A DNA stretch of 64,000 nt from NCBI RefSeq assembly GCF_040719375.1, contig NZ_JBFDTP010000001.1, positions 558,001 through 622,000 on the forward strand, written 5' to 3'. The stretch comes from Clostridium sp. AN503. GTDB lineage: Bacteria; Bacillota; Clostridia; Lachnospirales; Lachnospiraceae. Under the pieces are notes generated by a model. The model did no database searches. It was given only the letters and a program-made list of their open reading frames with translations, and had not been told where the DNA came from. This document shows, one piece after another, positions 1 through 7,122 of this stretch (positions within the stretch are counted from its first letter, which is position 1; each line of letters opens with the position of its first letter). The position numbers were made by a program, and so were the translations under genes.

Positions 1-1
1 T

Positions 2-604
2 TTTCTCTGCCTTCCTGTCTTTGCCCTTCCGGCCTTCGCGCAGAGCACCGAGCCTACGGAGGAACCGCCCGCACAGGAGGAAACCACCACCGCCAAGCCC
101 TTCACCCCGGAGGGAACCGGCACAGTGGTTGACAACGCCACCGACGAGGACGGAAAAGAGTTTTATACCATTCAGACCCCGGACGAGCACGTTTTCTTTC
201 TGGTCATTGACAAACAGCGCACAAGCGAAAACGTCTATTTCCTTGACGCTGTGACGGAAAAGGATTTGCTCTCCCTCGCGCAAAGTGAGAAGGAGCCCGA
301 GACGGTGGAACCGGAACCGAAGCCCACACCTGTGCCACCGGAGCCCGCCGACGAGCCGGAACCCGCCCCCGCCCCGGAGCCCGAAAAGAAAGACAGTCCC
401 ATCGGGACAATCCTTCTGGTGCTGACCGTGGTGGCAATCGGTGGCGGGGCCGGCTGGTACTTCAAGATTTACCGCCCGAAACATCAGGCCCCCGATCTGG
501 ACGAGGAAGAAATCGACTTTGAGGAAGAAGGGGACGAGCCTGACGGGGACAGCGACCTCCCGCCGTGGGACGAGGACGAGCCGGGGAAGGAGGACGAAGA
601 ATGA
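2..604 (+). CDS. DUF4366-type ICE membrane protein (5' partial)
   Basis: The gene runs in from before the window, so the start is missing. The first visible residues are hydrophobic and end in a signal-peptidase-like Ala-Phe-Ala site, so this is probably an exported protein. A short globular part follows (positions 120-290), then a Pro/Glu-rich spacer (about 295-390), a single membrane segment (about 405-465) and a very acidic cytoplasmic tail. This architecture fits DUF4366 proteins encoded beside conjugation genes of Firmicutes ICEs; the molecular role is unknown. Its stop overlaps the next ATG (ATGA at 601-604), which implies translational coupling. Confidence 0.8.
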   Translation, partial: FLCLPVFALPAFAQSTEPTEEPPAQEETTTAKPFTPEGTGTVVDNATDEDGKEFYTIQTPDEHVFFLVIDKQRTSENVYFLDAVTEKDLLSLAQSEKEPETVEPEPKPTPVPPEPADEPEPAPAPEPEKKDSPIGTILLVLTVVAIGGGAGWYFKIYRPKHQAPDLDEEEIDFEEEGDEPDGDSDLPPWDEDEPGKEDEE

Positions 605-777
605 ATTTTACCGACAGCCCCTATGAGCGAATGATGAAGCAGGTTCCCCGGCCCTCCCGGCACGACCCGGAGCCCTGCCCTGCCTGCCGGGAGCGCAGCG
701 GCGATTGCAGGAAGAAGCGGCGCACCCTGATTGTGGAGCCCCGCAGGACTTCGGGCCAAGTTGGCCCGAAGCGGTGA
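601..777 (+). CDS. Small Cys-containing ICE protein, unknown function
   Basis: A 58-codon frame starts at the ATG overlapping the stop of the DUF4366 gene and ends on a TGA overlapping the next ATG (777), so it sits in a tightly coupled three-gene run. The protein is short and basic with a CPACRERSGDC cluster that could bind a metal. Its last codons are written by one of the dispersed ICE palindromes (749-771) and give an RTSGQVGPKR tail, so either the C-terminus tolerates the repeat or the repeat was added later. No family recognised. Confidence 0.6.
   Translation: MNFTDSPYERMMKQVPRPSRHDPEPCPACRERSGDCRKKRRTLIVEPRRTSGQVGPKR
749..771. repeat. ICE palindrome copy 1
   Basis: This is a perfect inverted repeat: arm CTTCGGGCCAA, centre G, complementary arm. 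It is the only copy lying inside a reading frame (the 3' end of the 58-codon gene). No U-tract follows, so it is not a standard intrinsic terminator. Confidence 0.9.
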
Positions 778-1154
778 TGTGCCGGGAGCTGACCCGTGAC
801 GAGAGGAAAACAATCCGGCGGCTGGTCACGGGTATGTGCGCCAACTATGACAGCGAATACGGCTGTCTCCCGCTGGACTGCCCCTGCTATATGCTCGGCA
901 AGTGGTGGACGGGGAGCCTGTGCCGCTACTTCCGGGCGGCGGTGCTGCCTCTGGCCCCGGTGCTGGAAACCGCCCTCACAGGGGAGGCGGCGGGGCCGGA
1001 AATAAAGCGCTGCGCCGTATGCGGGAGGGCCTTTATTCCCGAGGGGCGGCAAGCCTACTGTTCCGAAGCCTGCAAGGCCGAGGGCAACCGCCGCCGGAGC
1101 CGGGCGCGTATGCGGAAAAAGCGGGAAAAAAACAGGGGGAGGCGTTACGATTAG
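777..1154 (+). CDS. Cysteine-rich VLP domain protein
   Basis: 125 aa starting at the ATG that overlaps the previous stop. It has an N-terminal Cys set around MCANYDSEYGCLPLDCPCY and a C-terminal CAVCGRAF...YCSEAC zinc-ribbon-like set followed by a strongly basic tail. This matches the Cys-rich VLP family, small proteins carried by Firmicutes conjugative elements next to mobilisation genes. Two probable metal-binding centres and the basic tail suggest nucleic-acid contact, but no activity is established. A longer in-frame start at 705 exists, but coupling favours 777. Confidence 0.85.
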   Translation: MCRELTRDERKTIRRLVTGMCANYDSEYGCLPLDCPCYMLGKWWTGSLCRYFRAAVLPLAPVLETALTGEAAGPEIKRCAVCGRAFIPEGRQAYCSEACKAEGNRRRSRARMRKKREKNRGRRYD

Positions 1155-1263
1155 GCCCTGTAAAATCCCTGTGTTTCCGGGCTTTCCGCGCCCGGTTTTG
1201 GCGGTCTTAATATCAATCTACGTCTTGCCTCTGTTTTGTGGGGTAAATCGTAACAAATAAGGA

Positions 1264-1286
1264 CTTCGGGCCAAGTTGGCCCGAGG
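1264..1286. repeat. ICE palindrome copy 2
   Basis: Same 23-nt element. The left arm has CTTCGGG and the right arm CCCGAGG, so one pair is a T/G (wobble in RNA). It lies in the intergenic gap just upstream of the ribosome binding site of the gene at 1305. Confidence 0.9.
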
Positions 1287-1304
1287 CTGGAAAGGAGGAA
1301 TTGT

Positions 1305-1823
1305 TTGGACGGGTATAAATACTACTCTACACAGCGGCCAGTGGATATATCGACGTTCCCTGAACCGCCCGATAATAAGCCCGTGGAGATTAAAAACTAT
1401 GACTGTGATTTTCGTATTCCCATACCGGGGGAAGCCTTCCGGGCGTGGGGCGAACTGATTTACGCAAAGCCGTTGACAGATAAGCAGATGGAGGACTACG
1501 AACTGAAACCCTCCCGGAAAAATCCTGACCTGAAAAAACGCATGGAGGAACAGACACAGGCTCTCGGAAAATGGGAGGACAGCCGCCATTTCTCCGAGCG
1601 CAAACGGCTGACGTGGTTCCACCCGGATTTTGGTTCCTATGTGCTGAAAGACTTTGTGACCCCGGAACAGCTCTCGGAGCGGCTTGAAATTATGCAGGAA
1701 TTACAAGCGGAGCGCAGAGAAAAACTTTCGATTGCCGCCCAGCTCCGCAAGGGCTCGAAGCAGGCAAAGGATCATCAGGAACCGCCCGTAAAGAAAAGCG
1801 GCCCCGCCCATGAGGAGAGATAG
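1305..1823 (+). CDS. Conserved ICE accessory protein, unknown function (YSTQRPVD N-terminus)
   Basis: 172 aa from a TTG start, supported by AAAGGAGG at 1291-1298. It opens with a YYSTQRPVDI motif and then a segment about a gift of FRAWGELIY and LTDKQMEDYEL. From memory this resembles the conserved proteins that precede DUF4316 in clostridial ICEs (YodL/DUF4316 context). The C-terminal third is charged and helical, ending in a basic tail. The stop TAG (1821-1823) overlaps the Shine-Dalgarno of the next gene. No catalytic motif is visible; a role in transfer or anti-restriction is only a guess from context. Confidence 0.7.
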   Translation: MDGYKYYSTQRPVDISTFPEPPDNKPVEIKNYDCDFRIPIPGEAFRAWGELIYAKPLTDKQMEDYELKPSRKNPDLKKRMEEQTQALGKWEDSRHFSERKRLTWFHPDFGSYVLKDFVTPEQLSERLEIMQELQAERREKLSIAAQLRKGSKQAKDHQEPPVKKSGPAHEER

Positions 1824-1833
1824 GAGGTATTTC

Positions 1834-2016
1834 ATGCAGGAAAAGGATAACCCTTTGAAGTCGGCGGAGCTCTCCGCTGAACAGAATTACAACATGATTG
1901 ACGGTGTGCTGAACAACACGCCGCCCGCCCCGGTTCCCCCGGAACGGGAAAAGCCGCTGGATAAGGTAAAGGAGCCGCCCCACCACAAGCGGAGCCGGGA
2001 GCGGGAGGAACGGTAA
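1834..2016 (+). CDS. DUF4316-type small ICE protein
   Basis: 60 aa from ATG 1834 with AGGAGG at 1822-1827. An ATG at 1810 is in frame but lacks a site. The N-terminal NPLKSAELSAEQNYNMIDGVLNN core is the recognisable DUF4316 signature; a Pro-rich linker and a basic tail follow. It is sandwiched between the 172-aa accessory protein and mobC, with its stop overlapping the mobC start (TAATG). Function unknown; co-translation with mobC suggests a part in relaxosome formation or its control. Confidence 0.7.
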   Translation: MQEKDNPLKSAELSAEQNYNMIDGVLNNTPPAPVPPEREKPLDKVKEPPHHKRSREREER

Positions 2017-2357
2017 TGCCCCGCCGCAGGCGGAATATCCCGCTTTATGTGATGGTATCCCCGGAGGAACTGGAACAGCTCCACGCCCGCATGGACGAGG
2101 CGGGCGTCCGCAACATGAGCGCCTTTGTCCGCAAGATGGCCTTAAACGGCTATATCCTCCATGTTGACCTCTCGCCCGTCCGGGAACTGGTTTCCCTGCA
2201 ACGGCGGTGCTCCAACAATCTGAATCAGGTGGCGATCCACGCCAACACCTACGGCATATACCCGGACGAAATTGCCGGGCTTCAACAGGACTACGCCGAG
2301 CTGTGGGGGCGCATGAATGACATACTGAAACAGCTATCCGCCATTGTGGAGCTGTGA
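2016..2357 (+). CDS. mobC: Relaxosome accessory protein MobC
   Basis: 113 aa with an N-terminal ribbon-helix-helix-like part (IPLYVMVSPEELEQL, MSAFVRKMALNGYI) and the C-terminal NNLNQVAIHANTYG segment typical of the MobC/BmgB family. These proteins bind oriT and help the relaxase open the DNA before conjugation. The relaxase itself is 2.4 kb downstream because an AT-rich cargo island is inserted between the two. The start overlaps the stop of the DUF4316 gene. Confidence 0.88.
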   Translation: MPRRRRNIPLYVMVSPEELEQLHARMDEAGVRNMSAFVRKMALNGYILHVDLSPVRELVSLQRRCSNNLNQVAIHANTYGIYPDEIAGLQQDYAELWGRMNDILKQLSAIVEL

Positions 2358-2411
2358 GCATGGGGAGCGGGGGCCGGGCCTTCGCTCCCCTGCTTTCTTT
2401 CTGTCCGGGAG

Positions 2412-2434
2412 CTTCGGGCCAAGTTGACCCGAAG
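2412..2434. repeat. ICE palindrome copy 3
   Basis: Same element with one mismatch in the right arm (TTGACCC in place of TTGGCCC). It lies directly at the left edge of AT-rich cargo island 1, where base composition changes abruptly. Confidence 0.9.
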
Positions 2435-2464
2435 ATTGACGGATTGTTCGAGCTATTGTATACT

Positions 2465-2578
2465 TGATTTGATAATAATAGGTTCGCTTTTGGCGGAGAA
2501 GGCGTACTAGACAAATCGGAATTTAACGAGACATATAAAACTATACAGAAATTACAAATCGAAGGTGAGGCAAATTAA
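2465..2578 (+). pseudogene. Possible 3' remnant of a gene upstream of the 119-aa cargo gene
   Basis: After the in-frame TGA at 2465-2467 an open stretch of 36 codons with no start runs to the TAA at 2576-2578, which directly abuts the next ATG. The reading (RFAFGGEGVLDKSEFNETYK and a short tail) looks like the C-terminus of a real protein, and the spacing to the next gene is operon-like. This suggests that cargo island 1 was cut from a longer operon. It may also be chance; no family recognised. Confidence 0.35.
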
Positions 2579-2938
2579 ATGTATAAGGTAATCATTAGTG
2601 GCTTAGATTTGAGTAAAGAAGATATTATTTGCTTGAATAAAGAGTCTGCCAATAGGCAAATCGAATTTAGTAAAATTGAAGCGTTATCCTTAATTGATGC
2701 GGGAGTAGTAATGGTTATGGTGCAAGCAATTCAAAATATTGGGTACAGTGCTCTATATGATATGTTAAAGTATTGTTTATCTATCGTAGTGAATAAAGCT
2801 ACTAATATTAGAAAAAAGGAAACAACAATTGAGCTAACATGTAATGGTCAAACTGAATCATTAACTATAAATTTTGAGTTGACCGACTCACAAAAAGACA
2901 AATTAATTGATGCTGTTGTTAAAAAATTCACCAGATGA
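2579..2938 (+). CDS. 119-aa cargo protein, unknown (possible effector-associated component)
   Basis: AT-rich gene starting immediately after a TAA, with GGTGAGG as ribosome binding site. The protein has a short N-terminal sheet/helix part, a hydrophobic middle (SLIDAGVVMVMVQAIQNIGY, ALYDMLKYCLSIVV) and a C-terminal two-strand segment (TTIELTCNGQ, LTINFELTDSQKD). This layout reminds me of the small effector-associated constant components described for bacterial conflict systems, but that is recollection, not a match. It is 19 nt upstream of a metalloprotease gene and clearly co-transcribed with it. Codon use and composition differ from the ICE backbone. Confidence 0.6.
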   Translation: MYKVIISGLDLSKEDIICLNKESANRQIEFSKIEALSLIDAGVVMVMVQAIQNIGYSALYDMLKYCLSIVVNKATNIRKKETTIELTCNGQTESLTINFELTDSQKDKLIDAVVKKFTR

Positions 2939-2957
2939 TTAGAGGAGAACCATAGAA

Positions 2958-4094
2958 ATGACTGATAAAAAAACAGTTGAGCTCCTTGAGACTATACAGA
3001 GTTCCTATCAAAAAATTCCATCAACATTTAGAGTAGACTATTTGTCTCAGCACCTTAAAGAAGTAGATGAATATGCACAAAAAATCAGACCATCTTTTCC
3101 ATCTACAAGTATTCATATTGATAAAGCTAGAAAAATAAATATTCCTTCGAAGTATCAAGATACACTCTCTTATCTTGATATATATGAAATATTTGAGAAT
3201 ATTGTTGATGTAAAGCACCTTTTTTCGGTTGACCCTTTTAAAACGAAGTTTATAAATCTAGAAAACGACATACCTATATTTGGCACCATTCCGTCCAATC
3301 GCTTTACAGCTTTGATTAAAGCAAAAAATGAAGATACGAACGAAATCATCCTTATTTCTGATGGACTGATATCATTTGCATTTTATCTATGTTCAATAGT
3401 AGCGTGCTTCTATCCTGTTAGCAAGAATCGACCACTAACATTATCTGGTCTTTTTCTTGAAGAAGCATTTATTAAAGAAGAAATAAAAAGGCTAAATATA
3501 AAGGAAGAATTTTACTGTTTAATACTAACATATTTCTTCTCAAAGCGATGTCCTGCTAATACATTAATGAATGACAATACTATACCCATGACTGAAACTT
3601 TGGTAAAAGGGTTCTTGCATTTTGTTGTAGCACATGAATACTGCCACTTTTTACTAGGGCATACCTTTAAAGACAATATTTCACAACCATTCAATGATGA
3701 TGCTCAGTTTTCATTGAAAAGTAAGAATGACGAATTAGAAGCAGATCTTTTTGGAGCAATGTTTTCAGATTTAATATTAAACAAAAATGATGTACAGTAT
3801 CCTTTGAGCGTATTTGGTATTGATTTATGTCTAAGAACTTTTGCATTATTTGAAAAGCTTAATGCTATAACACATATAAAAGATAATTCACATCCTGAAT
3901 ATGTAATTCGCAGAGAAAACTTAAATGGGTTCCTTCAGAGAGGTGATACTAATTTTCTTGTTTCCATTGACCTTATTTTTGATTTGTTACTTGAGGATTT
4001 TGATTCAATAATTGAATTTATTTTACCTAGAATAGATGGCACCGAAGTAAATGAAAAAATGCTTAGAGAAGAAATAAGAAAGTATATATCTTAA
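2958..4094 (+). CDS. HExxH zinc metalloprotease-like cargo protein
   Basis: 378 aa, AT-rich, with AGAGGAG upstream of the ATG. A helix carries VVAHEYCHFLLGH (H226, E227, H230), and ELEADLFGA follows at 259-267, with a Glu/Asp pair well placed as third zinc ligand, as in gluzincins of the M48/ImmA type. The N-terminal 200 residues match nothing I know. It has no signal peptide; residues 130-150 are somewhat hydrophobic. With the 119-aa partner it forms a two-gene cassette between ICE palindromes at 2412 and 4302. A defence, toxin or regulator-cleaving role is plausible by context, but the substrate is unknown. Confidence 0.7.
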   Translation: MTDKKTVELLETIQSSYQKIPSTFRVDYLSQHLKEVDEYAQKIRPSFPSTSIHIDKARKINIPSKYQDTLSYLDIYEIFENIVDVKHLFSVDPFKTKFINLENDIPIFGTIPSNRFTALIKAKNEDTNEIILISDGLISFAFYLCSIVACFYPVSKNRPLTLSGLFLEEAFIKEEIKRLNIKEEFYCLILTYFFSKRCPANTLMNDNTIPMTETLVKGFLHFVVAHEYCHFLLGHTFKDNISQPFNDDAQFSLKSKNDELEADLFGAMFSDLILNKNDVQYPLSVFGIDLCLRTFALFEKLNAITHIKDNSHPEYVIRRENLNGFLQRGDTNFLVSIDLIFDLLLEDFDSIIEFILPRIDGTEVNEKMLREEIRKYIS

Positions 4095-4251
4095 AAAACT
4101 GTGAACAGAATTATTTATGATTATAATTGGTATTTTCTATTATTAATTTCTTGGATTTGGATGCAAATTAAAAAATATGAATTAGCAACAAATTCCAATT
4201 TGTAGGGCTGTTTAAGTACGCCTTTTTGGTAAAAGGTGTATAAAAAATTTT

Positions 4252-4290
4252 AGAGAGGAAAAAGCGTTCCGGCTTTTCCCTCTCTTTTTC
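4252..4290 (+). terminator. Intrinsic terminator closing cargo island 1
   Basis: GAGAGGAAAAAGC pairs with GCTTTTCCCTCTC across a short loop and is followed by a T-rich run (TCTCTTTTTCTTTT). It lies 160 nt after the metalloprotease stop. The AT-rich stretch 4095-4251 holds no other gene that I can see. Confidence 0.75.
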
Positions 4291-4301
4291 TTTTCTATGG
4301 A

Positions 4302-4324
4302 CTTCAGGCCAAGTTGGCCCGAAG
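4302..4324. repeat. ICE palindrome copy 4
   Basis: Same 23-nt element with one left-arm mismatch (CTTCAGG). It marks the right edge of cargo island 1, immediately after its terminator. Confidence 0.9.
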
Positions 4325-4331
4325 TGCGCCG

Positions 4332-4388
4332 GGACAAGATTTGCAAAGTCCCGACAACATTGTTGTCCGGCCCCTGAAATGGTAAAAT
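4332..4388 (+). promoter_or_regulatory. Promoter with shared ICE operator-like element (copy A)
   Basis: A 33-nt stretch (4332-4364) is repeated with only four differences at 9773-9805. It contains GATTTGCAA and CGACAACATTGTT; in this copy GACAACA-T-TGTTGTC is a perfect palindrome covering the -35. The predicted promoter is TTGTTG (4360-4365), 17 nt, TAAAAT (4383-4388), placed before the small membrane protein gene. The second copy has the same geometry before the recombinase gene, so one regulator could control both. Confidence 0.65.
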
Positions 4389-4423
4389 TATAGTAGGATA
4401 AAACAAAGAAAGGGGCTGTTTAC

Positions 4424-4717
4424 ATGAGACTGATATTTAAGATTTTTGCTTTGCCGTTCCTGCTGGTTCTGTCACTTCTGGTGGCGGTGCTGATGTTCCT
4501 GTTCGATGTGGCCGGGTGGCTTTTGTCTCTGGCCTCCGGGGTGCTGGCCCTGATTGCCGTGGGCCTGTTCGTGCTCCAACATCAGCCTGTCGGCGGCGTG
4601 GCGTTTCTCGTCCTTGCTTTCCTGCTCTCGCCCTATGGGCTCCCGGCTATCGCGGAATTTATCATCAGCGCATTGGACGGGCTGAACTATTCCCTCCGGC
4701 GGTTCATCACAAGCTGA
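4424..4717 (+). CDS. CD1845-family small membrane protein
   Basis: 97 aa, almost wholly hydrophobic. It has two long membrane segments (about residues 5-30 and 33-50), a third around 55-70, and a conserved-looking tail with LSPYGLPAIAEFIISALDGLNYSLRRFI. That tail and length fit CD1845-type proteins of Tn1549-like elements. AAAGGGG precedes the ATG. It lies between MobC and the relaxase, driven by the shared promoter at 4360-4388. The role in transfer is not known. Confidence 0.75.
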   Translation: MRLIFKIFALPFLLVLSLLVAVLMFLFDVAGWLLSLASGVLALIAVGLFVLQHQPVGGVAFLVLAFLLSPYGLPAIAEFIISALDGLNYSLRRFITS

Positions 4718-4729
4718 CAGGCGGCGGGA

Positions 4730-4752
4730 CTTCGGGCCAAGTTGACCCGAAG
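4730..4752. repeat. ICE palindrome copy 5
   Basis: Same element with the same right-arm mismatch as copy 3 (TTGACCC). It fills the gap between the CD1845-like gene and the relaxase. Confidence 0.9.
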
Positions 4753-4812
4753 CAGGAACTGCAAAACGGCGGCTCTGCGGGGCCGCCGTTCTTCATGGAA
4801 TGGAGGTGAGAC

Positions 4813-6237
4813 ATGGCAACTACCCGCCATTTTACCCGGCATATCAACGCCGGGGAGACGATAGCGGAGGCAATCAAGGACTGTATTGACTACGGCAAAA
4901 ATCCCGATAAGACCCGGGGCGGTAAACTTATCTCCGCTTATGAGTGCGACCCGGCCACGGTGGACGCGGAATTTTTGCTTTCTAAGAGCAAGTATAAGGC
5001 CATCACGGGCCGGGTGCAGAAGTGGGACGAGGACATTTTATGTTATCAGATACGGCAATCCTTTCTCCCCGGAGAAGTGACCCCGGAAGAAGCAAACCGT
5101 ATCGGCTACGAGCTCGGCATGAGCTGGACAAAAGGCAACCACGCTTTTATTGTCACAACACACATTGATAAGGCACACGTCCATAACCATATTTACTACA
5201 ATTCAACGTCTCTTGACTGTGCCCGGAAGTTTCGGAATTTCTGGAACAGTTCTTTTGCAATCCGGCGGGTAAGTGACCGGATCTGTCTGGAACACGGGCT
5301 TTCGATTGTGAAAAATCCGAAGCCCCGGAGTAAGGGCAAGTTTAAGAATTACAGGGAATGGCTTGGGGATAACAAACCGCCCACCTTTCAGGAGCGGCTG
5401 CGGGCGCAGATCGACGCGGCCCTCTTGCAGAAGCCCGCCAATTTTGCCGCTTTTCTCTCACTGATGAAGGCGGCGGGCTACGAGGTAAAACACGGGCGCG
5501 GCGGCTCTCTCTCGTTTCGCTGTCCCGGACAGGAACGGTTTACCCGTTGTCGGGCCTCCACACTCGGGGAAGGTTATGGCCCGGAGAATATACGGGCCGT
5601 TATCGAAGGCCGCGCCCCCTTGCCCTCCAGCCGGGCGGCGGAGCCTGTGAAGCCGGGCCGCAGGCTCAACCTGATTATCGACATTCAGAACCGGCTTCAA
5701 GGAAAAGGCCCGGCCTATGAGCGGTGGGCAAAGGTATTCAACCTAAAGCAGATGGCGGCGGCTCTGGCCTACTTGCAGGACAACGGCCTGACGGAGTATG
5801 AGCAGTTGGAGAAAAAGGCTGGGGAGGCCACGGAGCGTTTTCACGTTCTGGCCGGAAAAATCAAAACAGTGGAGGCCGCGCTTGCCGCCAATGCGGAGCT
5901 CAAAGGGGCCACGGTAAACTACGCTAAGACCCGCCCCGTGTTTGAGGCGTACAAGGCTTCACGGTACAGTAAAAAATTCTTTGCGGAGCATGAGGCAGAT
6001 ATTGAAATCTACCGGGCGGCCCGGGCCAAAATGAGTGACATTCTGGCCGGGGCGAAGCTCCCGAAGATGGAGAAACAGAAGGAGGAAGGCCGCAGGCTGG
6101 CGGCTGAAAAAAAGGAGCTTTACGCTGAATACCGGGAGGCCCGGAAAGATATGCGGGAAGTCACAACGGCAAAAGCAAACATTGATTATCTGCTCGGCCT
6201 GACCGGGCAGGGGAAAAACAAGGAACAGGAGCGATAG
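4813..6237 (+). CDS. MOBP-type relaxase (mobilisation nuclease)
   Basis: 474 aa from ATG 4813 with GGAGGTG upstream. The relaxase nicks one strand at oriT and leads the transferred strand into the recipient. The N-terminal domain shows the HUH-type motif HIDKAHVHNHI (H117, H122, H124, H126) and an upstream catalytic-region Tyr around LISAYECDP. A basic linker follows near residue 170 (NPKPRSKGKFKNYREW), and then a long charged helical C-terminus (about 330-474). Length and layout are normal for ICE-borne MOBP relaxases. A palindrome lies on each side of the gene. Confidence 0.92.
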   Translation: MATTRHFTRHINAGETIAEAIKDCIDYGKNPDKTRGGKLISAYECDPATVDAEFLLSKSKYKAITGRVQKWDEDILCYQIRQSFLPGEVTPEEANRIGYELGMSWTKGNHAFIVTTHIDKAHVHNHIYYNSTSLDCARKFRNFWNSSFAIRRVSDRICLEHGLSIVKNPKPRSKGKFKNYREWLGDNKPPTFQERLRAQIDAALLQKPANFAAFLSLMKAAGYEVKHGRGGSLSFRCPGQERFTRCRASTLGEGYGPENIRAVIEGRAPLPSSRAAEPVKPGRRLNLIIDIQNRLQGKGPAYERWAKVFNLKQMAAALAYLQDNGLTEYEQLEKKAGEATERFHVLAGKIKTVEAALAANAELKGATVNYAKTRPVFEAYKASRYSKKFFAEHEADIEIYRAARAKMSDILAGAKLPKMEKQKEEGRRLAAEKKELYAEYREARKDMREVTTAKANIDYLLGLTGQGKNKEQER

Positions 6238-6273
6238 CGAATGAGACGCAACCAATCGAGCGGAGCGCCGGAG

Positions 6274-6296
6274 CTTCGGGCCAAGTTGGCCCGAGG
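6274..6296. repeat. ICE palindrome copy 6
   Basis: Same element, with a T/G pair near the stem base (left CTTCGGG, right CCCGAGG). It marks the left side of AT-rich cargo island 2. Confidence 0.9.
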
Positions 6297-6371
6297 TTCC
6301 GCAGGGTTTGGGGCTGGCCCCAACAAGCGGGATTTTTCAGGTTTCGGCGGAGGCCGGAACATGGAAAATTC

Positions 6372-6391
6372 GCAAGTGTATAGACACTTGC
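6372..6391. other. Perfect hairpin downstream of the relaxase gene
   Basis: GCAAGTGT and ACACTTGC flank a 4-nt ATAG loop, and a second weaker hairpin (GCTTGC...GCGCAAG) follows at about 6395-6412. Position next to the relaxase gene makes an oriT-type inverted repeat conceivable, but no nic consensus was recognised. The surrounding 6297-6468 has no gene. Confidence 0.35.
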
Positions 6392-6468
6392 ATCGCTTGC
6401 CGTTTAGCGCAAGTCTTTAACGCAGATATGATTTTCGGGCTAATTCGTTGGAATTATTGCAGGTGCTA

Positions 6469-6518
6469 TTGACAAAGCAACACTCGTGTCGCATAATAGA
6501 AAGAGACACAAGTGTTGC
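6469..6518 (+). promoter_or_regulatory. TetR-gene promoter with overlapping operator
   Basis: TTGACA (6469-6474), a 17-nt spacer and CATAAT (6492-6497) form a near-consensus promoter. GCAACACTCGTGTC (6477-6490) and GACACAAGTGTTGC (6505-6518) are inverted arms with one mismatch that bracket the -10 and start site, a typical layout for TetR autorepression. Confidence 0.75.
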
Positions 6519-6533
6519 AAAGGAGGCAAGGAA

Positions 6534-7121
6534 ATGAGTTTTAAGGGAGATAAAACAAGACAAAATATTTGTGATGAAGCATATAAATTATTTTCTAAAC
6601 GAGGATATAAAGACATCACGATGAAAGATATATGTGAACAAACAGGTCTTAGCCGTGGTGGATTGTATCGGCATTATGATAGTGTTGAGCAAATATTTTT
6701 GGAAATTGTTAACGATTTTTCAACTGAACAAAAGGACGAGGTTTCGACTAAAATTGCAAACCATGTTCCTGCTTCTACAATTTTAAATGAAATTCTCTCA
6801 AGGTATGCAAATGAAATGATAGATAGTGAAAATTCTTTAAGCCAAGCTATTTATGAATTTTATAGCAATCCTGAAATATCGAAAACTAAAAATTCTGTAG
6901 TTAGGCAATATGAAATATCAAAATCTACATGGGTAGATTTAATCAATTATGGTATGGCAACTAAAGAATTTAAAAAAGTTAATCCCGAAGGCGTTTTTAA
7001 TATTATTATTTTTTCATACCAAGGGGTGCGAATGTATAGTAGGCTGATGAAAATTGATGAAACTATCCCTAATAAGATAATAACCGAGATAAAAAGATTA
7101 TTGTTACCAGAGGAGGTTTGA
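6534..7121 (+). CDS. TetR/AcrR-family transcriptional regulator
   Basis: 195 aa from ATG 6534 with AGGAGG at 6521-6526; the in-frame extension to 6486 would run through the operator and is rejected. The N-terminal helix-turn-helix (about residues 10-55, ITMKDICEQTGLSRGGLYRHYDS) is typical TetR, and the C-terminal part is a helical ligand or dimer domain. AT-rich like its partner and unlike the ICE backbone. It probably represses its own promoter and the co-transcribed acetyltransferase, releasing on a small ligand. Its 3' end carries the ribosome binding site of the next gene. Confidence 0.9.
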   Translation: MSFKGDKTRQNICDEAYKLFSKRGYKDITMKDICEQTGLSRGGLYRHYDSVEQIFLEIVNDFSTEQKDEVSTKIANHVPASTILNEILSRYANEMIDSENSLSQAIYEFYSNPEISKTKNSVVRQYEISKSTWVDLINYGMATKEFKKVNPEGVFNIIIFSYQGVRMYSRLMKIDETIPNKIITEIKRLLLPEEV

Positions 7122-7122
7122 C

